A DNA stretch of 64,000 nucleotides, taken from positions 2,914,001-2,978,000 of the forward strand of contig NZ_CP059467.1 of NCBI RefSeq assembly GCF_017894365.1, in the 5' to 3' direction. The stretch comes from Aromatoleum bremense (GTDB lineage Bacteria; Pseudomonadota; Gammaproteobacteria; Burkholderiales; Rhodocyclaceae). The notes under the pieces were generated by a model. The model was not told the DNA's origin, ran no database searches, and worked only from the letters and a program-made list of their open reading frames with translations. Below, one piece after another: positions 8,632-16,984 of the stretch (position 1 is the first letter of the stretch; each line of letters begins with the position of its first letter). The translations under genes and the position numbers were made by a program.

Positions 8632-10223
8632 GCGCCCCTGAACACAAAATAGCACTTTCGCATGACTCCGCCGCACTCGCGGGCGAAGGTGACCGGAGTG
8701 TGCCCGACCGCTCGCTTCATCTGGCTGTGCTGGTCGCCGCGCTTGCGCTACTGCTGTTCTGGTATCGGGATACGGTCGGTTCGCTTCTGGCCATCTGGAG
8801 CCGCTCGGATACCTACGCGCACGGCTTCATCGTTGCGCCGATCTCGTGCTGGCTCATATGGCGAAATCGCGCCCGGCTGCGCGGCCTGCCGCTGGCGCCC
8901 TCGCTGGCGGGCGCGCTCGCCGGTGCCGCCGCCGGTTTCGCCTGGTTGCTCGGCGAACTCGCAAGCGTCACGAGCGTGTCACAGTTCGCGCTCGTCGGCA
9001 TGGTCATTGCGCTGGTGTGGGCGATCGCCGGCACCGCGATCGTCCGGGCGCTGGCCTTCCCGCTGGGGTTCCTGTTCTTTTCCGTGCCGTTCGGTGAATT
9101 CCTGTTCCCGTGGATGATGGATCGCACGGCGGATTTCGTCGTCTGGGGGCTGCGCCTGTCCGGCGTGCCGGTGTATGCGGAAGGGCGGAGCCTGGTGATT
9201 CCGTCCGGCAACTGGGCGATCGTCGAGGGTTGCAGCGGCGTGCGTTACCTGATCGCATCCGTCGTCGTCGGCAGCCTGTACGCCTATCTGACCTACCGGT
9301 CGCTGCGCCGCCGGCTGATCTTTGCCGGACTATCGGTGCTCCTGCCTATCCTCGCGAACTGGCTGCGCGCCTACGGCATCGTCATGCTCGCCCACTTCAG
9401 CGACAACCGGATCGCGGCGGGGGTCGATCATCTGATCTACGGCTGGGTGTTCTTCGGCGTCGTCATGCTCGTGCTGTTCTGGGTCGGGGGACGATGGCGC
9501 GAGGACGACGCGCCGCTCGCCCCGCCTGCCACGCGCGCGTCGCCCGGCGAGATGCGTCCAACGGTTGCGTCGCGGTCGGTCGCCGGCTTTCTCGTCGTCG
9601 CGCTTGCGGCCGTCCTGGCTTGGAAGCCGGCGCTCGGGATGCTCAACGAGCAGGGGCAGCATGGACCGGTTCGGCTTTCCGCGCTGCAGCCCCAGGGCGA
9701 ATGGCAGCCGGTCGAGGCCGAACGGCTGCCCGCGTGGTCGCCGCGCTATTCGGGGATGCGCAGCGAATTGCGTGCGGCATGGGATGCCGGCGGGCAGCCC
9801 GTCGGGCTCTATATCGCCTACTACCGCGACCAGCGGCCGGGCGAGGAGCTGGTCAATTCCGAGAATCGGGTATTGCAGAGCAAGGATCCGGTGTGGACGA
9901 TGAGGGCCTATGGTGAACGCGAAACGCAAGTGGGCGCGCGCGATGTGAAGGTCGGCAGCATCGAGATGGCGAGTGCGAGTGGGAGGCTGCTCGTGTGGCA
10001 CGGGTACTGGATCGGGGGGCGATGGACGACGAACGATTACGTCGCGAAGCTGTACCTCGTGGCCTCGATGCTCGGCGGCAGCGGCGACGACTCCGCCGCG
10101 GTGATGGTTTATGCCCCGTTCGCCGTCGAAGACCGCGGCAGGGCCGAGGCGGCGCTGGGTTCGTTCATGCGTCAAATGGGGCCGGCCGTGGGCGACATGC
10201 TGGCGGCTGCGATGGAGCATTAG
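8628..10223 (+). CDS. xrtA: Exosortase A with C-terminal EpsI domain
   Basis: Integral membrane cysteine transpeptidase-like enzyme that cleaves PEP-CTERM sorting signals and is thought to attach the proteins to surface polysaccharide. The 531 aa protein has about eight hydrophobic segments in its first 300 residues. The catalytic triad is visible: Cys202 in EGCSGVR, Arg247 in NWLRAYG and His268 in VDHLIYGW. The C-terminal 200 residues form an EpsI-like (DUF3485) domain, with GLYIAYYRDQRPGEE and the late NDYVAKLYL stretch. Fusion of exosortase to EpsI is common in this family. No PEP-CTERM substrate gene is recognised in the window, so substrates must be encoded elsewhere. Confidence 0.95.
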   Translation: MSAPEHKIALSHDSAALAGEGDRSVPDRSLHLAVLVAALALLLFWYRDTVGSLLAIWSRSDTYAHGFIVAPISCWLIWRNRARLRGLPLAPSLAGALAGAAAGFAWLLGELASVTSVSQFALVGMVIALVWAIAGTAIVRALAFPLGFLFFSVPFGEFLFPWMMDRTADFVVWGLRLSGVPVYAEGRSLVIPSGNWAIVEGCSGVRYLIASVVVGSLYAYLTYRSLRRRLIFAGLSVLLPILANWLRAYGIVMLAHFSDNRIAAGVDHLIYGWVFFGVVMLVLFWVGGRWREDDAPLAPPATRASPGEMRPTVASRSVAGFLVVALAAVLAWKPALGMLNEQGQHGPVRLSALQPQGEWQPVEAERLPAWSPRYSGMRSELRAAWDAGGQPVGLYIAYYRDQRPGEELVNSENRVLQSKDPVWTMRAYGERETQVGARDVKVGSIEMASASGRLLVWHGYWIGGRWTTNDYVAKLYLVASMLGGSGDDSAAVMVYAPFAVEDRGRAEAALGSFMRQMGPAVGDMLAAAMEH

Positions 10224-10224
10224 C

Positions 10225-11481
10225 ATGCGAACGGACAAGGTGCACGTCGTGGTCTTCTCCACGTTGTTCCCGAACATCGCGCAGCCTCATGCCGGCTTGT
10301 TCATCCGCGAGCGGATGTTCCGGGTCGGTCAATCCCTGCCGCTGACCGTTGTTGCGCCGGTCGCCTGGTTCCCGCTTCAGTTCCTCGTCCGCCTGTGGCG
10401 CCCCCGTTTTCGTCCGGCGGTGCCCCGGCGCGAGACGCAGAGTGGCATTGAAGTGATTCATCCACGATTCCTGAGCTTTCCTGGCATTTTCAAGGCGCTC
10501 GACGGGATTTTCCTGGCGCTTGGCTGTCTGCCCGCGCTGTGGCGGTTGAAGCGCGCCGGACGGCTGGACGTTCTCGACGCGCACTTCGCGTACCCGGACG
10601 GCTACGCCGCGACCCTGATCGGACGCTGGCTGCGCACGTCGGTGACGGTCACGTTGCGCGGCACCGAGGTTCGGCACGCCGCGACGCCCACGCTGGCACC
10701 TCGCCTGCGTCGCACGTTCGAACGGGCCGAGCGCATCTTTTCCGTCTCTGGATCGCTGCGCGCGCTCGCGCTGCGGCTGGGGGCCACCGAGGACAAGGTC
10801 CGGGTCGTCGGCAATGGTGTCGATACCTGCAGGTTTCATCCGCTGCCTCGGCCGCAGGCGCGCGCTGTCTTCGGCATACCCGCTGGCGCGCGGGTGCTGA
10901 TCTCGGTCGGCGGGCTGACCGAACGCAAGGGCTTTCACCGCGTGATCGAGCTGCTGCCGGAGTTGCGCAAGCGATTTCCCGATCTCGTCTATCTGATCAT
11001 TGGCGGCGCAAGTGCCGAAGGCGACTGGCGCACGCGGCTGGAGCAGTCCGTGCAGGAGCTCGGGCTGACGGACACGGTCCGCTTTCTCGGTGTCGTCGAG
11101 CCGGACGATCTGAAGCTGCCGCTGTCGGCGGCGGATGTCTTCGTGCTCGCGACCCGCAACGAGGGGTGGGCGAACGTGTTCCTCGAGGCGATGGCGTGCG
11201 GGTTGCCGGTGGTGACGACCGATGTCGGCGGCAATCGCGAAGTTGTGAGTCGAGCGGAACTGGGAACGGTCGTCGCGTTCGGCGATCAGGCGGCGCTGCT
11301 CCGCGCGATCGAAGCCGCATTGGAAAAAGTCTGGGATCGCGACGCGTTGCTCGCGTACGCGCGGGAAAACGAATGGTCGAGGCGCGTCGCCGAGTTGCTC
11401 GAGGAATTCGCGGCGCTCGCGCCGGATGCCGCCGCCGCTTCGCCACGGCACGTGAAAGCGGAGGGGCGGGTGCATGGTTGA
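10225..11481 (+). CDS. Glycosyltransferase family 4 (exosortase-locus type)
   Basis: GT-B glycosyltransferase of 418 aa, likely transferring a sugar from a nucleotide donor during exopolysaccharide assembly. The N-terminal FSTLFPNIAQPHAGLFIRER and LDAHFAYPDG segments and the C-terminal NEGWANVFLEAMACGLPVV donor site fit the family. An open frame runs further upstream into xrtA, but the ATG at 10225, 1 nt after the xrtA stop, gives the correct N-terminus. It overlaps the following sulfotransferase gene by 8 nt. The specific sugar is unknown. Confidence 0.88.
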   Translation: MRTDKVHVVVFSTLFPNIAQPHAGLFIRERMFRVGQSLPLTVVAPVAWFPLQFLVRLWRPRFRPAVPRRETQSGIEVIHPRFLSFPGIFKALDGIFLALGCLPALWRLKRAGRLDVLDAHFAYPDGYAATLIGRWLRTSVTVTLRGTEVRHAATPTLAPRLRRTFERAERIFSVSGSLRALALRLGATEDKVRVVGNGVDTCRFHPLPRPQARAVFGIPAGARVLISVGGLTERKGFHRVIELLPELRKRFPDLVYLIIGGASAEGDWRTRLEQSVQELGLTDTVRFLGVVEPDDLKLPLSAADVFVLATRNEGWANVFLEAMACGLPVVTTDVGGNREVVSRAELGTVVAFGDQAALLRAIEAALEKVWDRDALLAYARENEWSRRVAELLEEFAALAPDAAAASPRHVKAEGRVHG

Positions 11482-12307
11482 ACGCCTGAGCGTCAGTCAC
11501 GTTCGCGAGCGGCTCGAATACAAGATGCTCGTTGCGTCGAAGTCGGCGTATCAATGGGTGCGGCGCAGTTCGCCTGCGCAGGTGGTTTTCGTCGCCGGGA
11601 TGCAGCGTTCCGGCACGAACATGCTGATGGACCGTCTGGAGCGCAGCTATCTGACCGACGTGTACCATGAACGTGATCCGCGCGCGTTCGACAATTACCG
11701 CATGCGCGACCGCGCGGTGATCCGGCAACTGGTGGAGCGCTCTCGTGCGTCAACCTTCGTCATCAAGGCACTGTGCGAACTCGAACAGCTAAGCGAGTTG
11801 ATGACGGAGTTCGCGCCGGCCAAGACGGTCTGGATCGTTCGCGACTACCGCGATGCGGTCAGATCGGCGCTGATCTCGTTCGGCAATTTCACGAAGCAGG
11901 TCGCACGCATCGCCGCTGACCGCCATGTCGATGATTGGCGTGCGCGGGGGATGTCGGATGCGACGCATGCGCTTGTCCGTCAGCTCTGGCATCCCGAAAT
12001 GAGCGAGGCATCGGCGGCGGCGCTGCTCTGGTATTTCCGCAATGTGCTGTTCTTCGAACAGGCCTTCGATCGTGATCCGAGGGTCAGGCTTGTCTCTTAC
12101 GAACGACTCGTGCAGGAGCCGGAGCAGGAGTGTGCTTCGATTTTCGGTTTCCTCGGTGTCTCGTACTCGAAGGAGATTACGCGCGGAGTCTTCGCGAGTT
12201 CGATCCGGCACAAACCGGTGTCCGGGATCGAGCCGGCCGTGGCGCAACTGTGTGAGGGCCTCGCGCAGCAGTTCGATTCTTGCCATGCACGGGATGCCCG
12301 GCCATGA
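11474..12307 (+). CDS. Sulfotransferase family protein
   Basis: Putative PAPS-dependent sulfotransferase of 277 aa. The 5'-phosphosulfate binding loop appears as GMQRSGTNML at residues 42-51, and the 3'-phosphate binding segment as IVRDYRDAVRS at 121-131; a SYERLVQEPE motif follows. In this position it most likely sulfates a sugar of the exopolysaccharide, using PAPS made by the cysNC product encoded further right. It overlaps both neighbours (8 nt upstream, ATGA downstream), so it is part of the XrtA operon. The family is confident; the acceptor is inferred from context only. Confidence 0.82.
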   Translation: MVERLSVSHVRERLEYKMLVASKSAYQWVRRSSPAQVVFVAGMQRSGTNMLMDRLERSYLTDVYHERDPRAFDNYRMRDRAVIRQLVERSRASTFVIKALCELEQLSELMTEFAPAKTVWIVRDYRDAVRSALISFGNFTKQVARIAADRHVDDWRARGMSDATHALVRQLWHPEMSEASAAALLWYFRNVLFFEQAFDRDPRVRLVSYERLVQEPEQECASIFGFLGVSYSKEITRGVFASSIRHKPVSGIEPAVAQLCEGLAQQFDSCHARDARP

Positions 12308-13692
12308 ACGAGGTGATGAACGACATGTATACCGCCTTCGTCTCGAAACTCGTGTTCCCGGCGCAGGAACGTGCGAAGCGACACGACACGCTGCGGGTGC
12401 GCAGGCAACTCGAGGAGAGCCAGTGGTGGGACCGCTCGCGCATCGAGCGCCTGCAACTCGACCGCCTGCGCGCTCTGCTCGCACATGCGCAGCGCCACGT
12501 TCCATATTATCGCGAGCTTTTTTCCCGCTCGGGATTCGATGCGGACGCCCTCACGGACGTTCGTGACCTCGCGCGCCTGCCGTTCCTCGGCAAGGCCGAA
12601 ATTCGCTCGAATGCGGACGCGCTCAAGTCGGACCAGGCGCGCGATCTCGCCCGCTTCAATACGGGCGGCTCGAGCGGCGAGCCGCTGATTTTCTTTATCG
12701 GCGGCGAACGGGTGAGTCACGACGTCGCAGCCAAGTGGCGCGCGACGCGCTGGTGGGGCGTGGATATCGGCGACCCGGAAATCGTCGTGTGGGGCTCGCC
12801 GATAGAGCTGGGTACCCAGGACCGCATCCGCCAATGGCGCGACGCGCTGATGCGCACTGAACTGCTGCCGGCGTTCGAGATGTCGGAAAACCGGCTCGAT
12901 GCGTTCGTCGAGCGCATCCGCAGGCGTCGCCCGAAAATGCTTTTCGGGTATCCGTCGGCGCTGTCGCTGATCGCGCGGCACGCTGAAGCGCGCGGACAGC
13001 GCATGGACGATCTCGGCGTGAAAGTTGCATTCTGCACGTCGGAGCGGCTCTACGATGAACAGCGCGCGACCCTCGAGCGCGTCTTCTGCTGCCGGGTGGC
13101 AGACGGCTACGGCGCGCGCGACGCCGGGTTCATCGCGCATCAGTGTCCGTCGGGGGGGATGCATCTCACCGCCGAGGACATCGTCGTCGAGATCGTCGAC
13201 GCGCAGGGTGGGGCGGTACCGGACGGGCAGTCGGGCGAGATCGTCATCACGCATCTGGCGACGCGGGACTTCCCGTTCATCCGCTACCGCACCGGCGACG
13301 TCGCGGCGATCGATCCGGCTCCGTGCGCCTGCGGGCGCGGCCTGCCGCTGCTCAAGGAAATTCACGGCCGGGCGACGGACTTCGTCGTCGCGCGCGACGG
13401 GACCGTGATGCACGGCCTCGCGCTGATCTACGTCCTGCGCGACCTGCCCGAGGTCGCGGCGTTCAAGATCGTGCAGGAGAGCACCGAACTGACCCGCGTG
13501 ATGGTCGTGCCTGGGGCGGGTTTCAGCAGCGAAACCGAGGACAGGATCCGGCATGGCTTTGGCAAGCGCCTCGGCCAGGGGGTCAGCGTCGAAGTCGAAC
13601 GCGTGCCCGCCATCCTGCCGGAAAAATCCGGCAAGTATCGTTACGTCGTGAGCCGTGTGGATGTCCGGGGAGTTCCTCAATGCGTGACATAG
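12304..13692 (+). CDS. PaaK/CapK-like adenylate-forming enzyme
   Basis: Member of the phenylacetate-CoA ligase-like (CapK) family, 462 aa. Such proteins are common in capsule and exopolysaccharide clusters, where they probably activate a carboxylic acid for transfer, but the substrate is not known. Visible hallmarks are the ATP-binding NTGGSSGEPL segment, SERLYDEQR, YGARDAGFIAHQ and the FPFIRYRTGD motif with the late KYRYV region. The start at 12304 overlaps the sulfotransferase stop (ATGA). It overlaps the downstream ligase gene by 13 nt. It is one of three adenylate-forming enzymes in the window, each with different neighbours. Confidence 0.85.
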   Translation: MNEVMNDMYTAFVSKLVFPAQERAKRHDTLRVRRQLEESQWWDRSRIERLQLDRLRALLAHAQRHVPYYRELFSRSGFDADALTDVRDLARLPFLGKAEIRSNADALKSDQARDLARFNTGGSSGEPLIFFIGGERVSHDVAAKWRATRWWGVDIGDPEIVVWGSPIELGTQDRIRQWRDALMRTELLPAFEMSENRLDAFVERIRRRRPKMLFGYPSALSLIARHAEARGQRMDDLGVKVAFCTSERLYDEQRATLERVFCCRVADGYGARDAGFIAHQCPSGGMHLTAEDIVVEIVDAQGGAVPDGQSGEIVITHLATRDFPFIRYRTGDVAAIDPAPCACGRGLPLLKEIHGRATDFVVARDGTVMHGLALIYVLRDLPEVAAFKIVQESTELTRVMVVPGAGFSSETEDRIRHGFGKRLGQGVSVEVERVPAILPEKSGKYRYVVSRVDVRGVPQCVT

Positions 13693-15029
13693 CGGTAACA
13701 CTGGCCGTATTCGGGTCGCTGCCGTTCATCCTCAGGCGCCCGTGGATCGGCATCCTGGTGTGGACGTGGCTGGGCTTCATGAATCCGCACCGGATGGCGT
13801 GGGGGTTCAGCACGACGATGCCGTTCGCCATGATCGTGGCGCTGACGACCCTGATCGCGATGCTGTTCTCGAAAGAGGAGAAGCGCATTCCGTGGGAGCG
13901 CGAGACGGTGGTCCTGGTGCTCTTCACCGGGTGGATGTTCATCACGACGATCTTCGCCGTCTACTCCGAGCTGGCATGGCTGCAGTTCGAAAAGGTCATC
14001 AAGATCCAGTTGATGATCCTCGTCGCGATGATGCTCATCACGACTCCGCAGCGCCTGAAGCTGCTGGTATGGACGATCGCGCTTTCACTGGCGTTCTACG
14101 GGGTCAAGGGCGGCATCTTTACGATCCTGCACGGCGGCGTCTTCCGGGTACAGGGACCGCCCGGGACTTTCATCGGCGGCAACAACGAAATCGGGCTCGC
14201 GCTGGCGATGACGATCCCGCTGCTTTATTTCCTCGCCCGGAGCATCGATCAAAAATGGCTGCTGCGTAGCGGAATCTATGCCGCGACGGTCCTCACCGCG
14301 CTCGGCGCGATCGGGACGCAGTCGCGCGGCGCATTGCTCGGCATGGCCGCGATGGGCCTGATGTTCTGGCTCAAATCGCGACAGAAAGTCCTCGTTGCGC
14401 TGCTCGCTGCAGCGTCGGTCTTCGCCGTCGTGCAGGTCATGCCCGAGGCCTGGTATGAGCGCATGCACACGATCCAGAGCTACGAGGAAGACAAGTCGGC
14501 GATGGGGCGCGTCAATGCGTGGTGGATGGCCTTCAATCTCGCGAAGGACCGCCCGCTCGGCGGCGGGTTCGAAACCTTCCAGCGCGGAATGTTCGCGCTC
14601 TATGCACCCGATCCCACGAACTCCCGGGATGTCCATAGCGTGTATTTCGAGGTGCTCGGAGAGCATGGATTCTTCGGTCTGGCGCTGTTCCTGCTGCTCG
14701 CTGTCCTGACGTGGCGCTCGGCGGGCGCCGTGGCGCGCGCGGTGAAGAAAGTTCCGGAACGCGCCTGGATGGGAGATCTGGCCACGATGGTCCAGGTCAG
14801 TCTGATCGCCTACTTCGCGGCCGGCGCTTTTCTCGGCATGGCGTATTTCGACTATTACTACAACCTGGTGCTGATCATCGTGATCGTGAAGGCGATCCTG
14901 CATCGGGAGGGGCTGCTCGGCGACGCGAAGGTCGGGCGGGCGGGGGACGCATCGCCGGCGCCGGGACTCTCCACGCCTATCGGCCCCGTGCCCGATCGTT
15001 CTGCTGCAGCCAGAGCTCGAGCTGGGTGA
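13680..15029 (+). CDS. O-glycosylation ligase / O-antigen-ligase-like protein, exosortase A-associated
   Basis: Polytopic membrane protein of 449 aa with about ten transmembrane segments, of the Wzy/WaaL-like family found in exosortase A loci. It is expected to polymerise or ligate the glycan in the periplasm. The opening ILRRPWIGILVWTWLGFMNPH is distinctive, as is GPPGTFIGGNNEIGLALAM, followed by GTQSRGALLG and the periplasmic NSRDVHSVYFEVLGEHG loop that resembles the conserved ligase loop. A polar tail rich in Ala, Gly and Pro ends the protein. The ATG at 13680 lies 13 nt inside the previous gene. Its 3' end overlaps the convergent asparagine-synthase-like gene by 53 nt. Confidence 0.88.
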   Translation: MRDIAVTLAVFGSLPFILRRPWIGILVWTWLGFMNPHRMAWGFSTTMPFAMIVALTTLIAMLFSKEEKRIPWERETVVLVLFTGWMFITTIFAVYSELAWLQFEKVIKIQLMILVAMMLITTPQRLKLLVWTIALSLAFYGVKGGIFTILHGGVFRVQGPPGTFIGGNNEIGLALAMTIPLLYFLARSIDQKWLLRSGIYAATVLTALGAIGTQSRGALLGMAAMGLMFWLKSRQKVLVALLAAASVFAVVQVMPEAWYERMHTIQSYEEDKSAMGRVNAWWMAFNLAKDRPLGGGFETFQRGMFALYAPDPTNSRDVHSVYFEVLGEHGFFGLALFLLLAVLTWRSAGAVARAVKKVPERAWMGDLATMVQVSLIAYFAAGAFLGMAYFDYYYNLVLIIVIVKAILHREGLLGDAKVGRAGDASPAPGLSTPIGPVPDRSAAARARAG

Positions 15030-16836
15030 GTACCCAGATCATGACGCCATAATAAGTCGCATGACTGCTCGAATGTTCCCGCCACAGGCGTTGCAGATAA
15101 TCCGGGCGCACGATGCCGCGTTCCCGGAGGCTCCCGAGCGCCTGCCTCGCCTGCGTCTGCAGCGGCTCGCTGGTGCCGAGCCAAAGCCCGAACGGCAGGC
15201 CGAACCCGTGCTTGGACTTCGCGATCGTCTCGCCCGGCAGAAAATCGCGCAGCGCGTCCTTGAAGAACACCCGCAGCCTGTTGCCACTCACCTTCTGCGC
15301 GACGTGCAGCGTGCCGGAGAATTCGACCAGATCGTCGTCGAGGAACGGGTAACGCACATCGATGCCTGCCAGTTCGCACACCCGGCCGACCTTGCGCAGG
15401 TCATTGTCGGCGAGCGTGAACTTGTGATCGAGGTGCATCATCCGGTCCACCGGGTCTTCCGACTCCGTCCTCGAATAGGCTTCCCGCATCAAATCGAGCG
15501 GCCTTCCGGTATCCACCGCGGCGAGGAACTCGGGTTCGAGGATCTCGTCGAGCGGGTCCCGGTGCAGGAAATTATAGGTTTCGAGGCGGTCGGGCAGCGG
15601 GATTCTCGCCTGGCGCACATAGCTCTGAGCCTTGCGCACCGGCAGCAGCGATGCCCCGCGCGGGAAGTTGAGCACGACCGGTTCGATCAGGCGGCGCAGC
15701 GCGGGCCCGAGCGCCTGATAGTGTTCGAATATCCCCTGCTTCGCGTAGCGCACGTTGCCGCCGAAGAATTCGTCGCCGCCGTCACCGGCGAGCAACACCT
15801 CGACGCCATGTTCCCGCGCGAGCCGGGCGCAGAAGTACGCCGGTACCGCCGACGCATTGCCGAACGGCTCGTCATATGCGCCGGCAATCAGCGGCACGGC
15901 CTCGGCGACATGTTCCGGGGTCACGTAGAACTCCTGGGCCTCGGCGCGGAAGTGCCGCGCGGTGACGCGTGCATACTCCAGCTCGTCGAAGCCCTCCGCG
16001 TCGAAGCCGATCGAAAAGGTGCGTGCAGGGCGACCGCTGATTTCGCCGAGCAGTCCGGTCACCGTCGAGCTGTCGGTGCCGCCGGAAAGGAATGCACCGG
16101 TCGGCCGCTCATCGATCTGGCGTCGCACGGATTGCCGCAGCAGGTCCCTGAAGGATTCTTCCTGTGCAGTCGCGGAGGCTCCGGCTGCGGGTTCGAAGCG
16201 CATTGCCCAGTAGAAGTCGCGCGCCGCGTGGTGCGAGGTCGCGACAAGCCGTTGCGCTGGCAGCAGCTTCTCGATGCCGGCGAATGCCGTACCAGGGCTC
16301 GGTACCATGTGGCAGTAGAGATAGTCATAGAGCGCCTGGTGGCTCACCCGCGCACCGACGGCCGGGTGCCATGCGACGGCGCGCGCGCTGGTCGAAAAGA
16401 CCAGCAGCGAACCGACGCGCGCGAAACACATGCGCTCCACCCCCGCCCGGTCTACCGCCAGCACGACGCGCCCCTGAGCGAAGTCGATCAGCACCAGCGC
16501 GAAGCTCCCGAACAGGTCCGCGAGCATGCGATCGCCGTGCTCGCGGTAACGCGCAATCGCGGCGGCCGCGTGGCCGCGGTCGTTCGCGAGCGCCGCCGTC
16601 GCGTGCTCGCCCCAGCGTGGCCGGCCGAGGATGGCGACGGCGCACTGCGCCGTGGCGTCGTATTCGATCCAACTCGCCGTCGGACCCGCCGCGATCCGGC
16701 TTGCGCCAGGCAGATCCAGCACGCGAGCCGGCTTGACGGTGCCTTCGGCGCCGAACATCGCTTCCAGCGCCTCGGGCGCGATGTCGTTTCCGCCCCCGAG
16801 GTTTGCCCATCCGCACAGAATTCGGTGGGTTTTCAT
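14977..16836 (-). CDS. Asparagine-synthase-like protein lacking an N-terminal nucleophile Cys
   Basis: A 619 aa AsnB-fold protein with a degenerate glutaminase half and an intact-looking synthetase half. The ATP pyrophosphatase loop SGGTDSS is at residues 251-257, followed by AGDGGDEFF and a RYPFLDDDLVEF region. The N-terminus reads MKTHRILCG, so there is no Cys at position 2; Cys8 could not act as an N-terminal nucleophile unless the protein is processed. It may therefore use ammonia, or another amine as beta-lactam and lasso-peptide synthetase relatives do. The start at 16836 is preceded by GGAGG. It is convergent to the ligase gene and divergent from the next plus-strand gene, so it stands outside the main operon. 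The substrate is unknown. Confidence 0.82.
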   Translation of the reverse strand: MKTHRILCGWANLGGGNDIAPEALEAMFGAEGTVKPARVLDLPGASRIAAGPTASWIEYDATAQCAVAILGRPRWGEHATAALANDRGHAAAAIARYREHGDRMLADLFGSFALVLIDFAQGRVVLAVDRAGVERMCFARVGSLLVFSTSARAVAWHPAVGARVSHQALYDYLYCHMVPSPGTAFAGIEKLLPAQRLVATSHHAARDFYWAMRFEPAAGASATAQEESFRDLLRQSVRRQIDERPTGAFLSGGTDSSTVTGLLGEISGRPARTFSIGFDAEGFDELEYARVTARHFRAEAQEFYVTPEHVAEAVPLIAGAYDEPFGNASAVPAYFCARLAREHGVEVLLAGDGGDEFFGGNVRYAKQGIFEHYQALGPALRRLIEPVVLNFPRGASLLPVRKAQSYVRQARIPLPDRLETYNFLHRDPLDEILEPEFLAAVDTGRPLDLMREAYSRTESEDPVDRMMHLDHKFTLADNDLRKVGRVCELAGIDVRYPFLDDDLVEFSGTLHVAQKVSGNRLRVFFKDALRDFLPGETIAKSKHGFGLPFGLWLGTSEPLQTQARQALGSLRERGIVRPDYLQRLWREHSSSHATYYGVMIWVLTQLELWLQQNDRARGR

Positions 16837-16984
16837 CGCTTCGGATCCTCCAGGTTGATTGGGGCCGCTGCAATGGTAGCCGATGATATGCGAGGAAAGT
16901 GCGGCGCGACTCGCGCTGCCTGCCTGCGCGCGTGTGCGGGGAGCGCGGCATGATCGCGAAAGACGGCTGTGGAGCGACCCGGCG

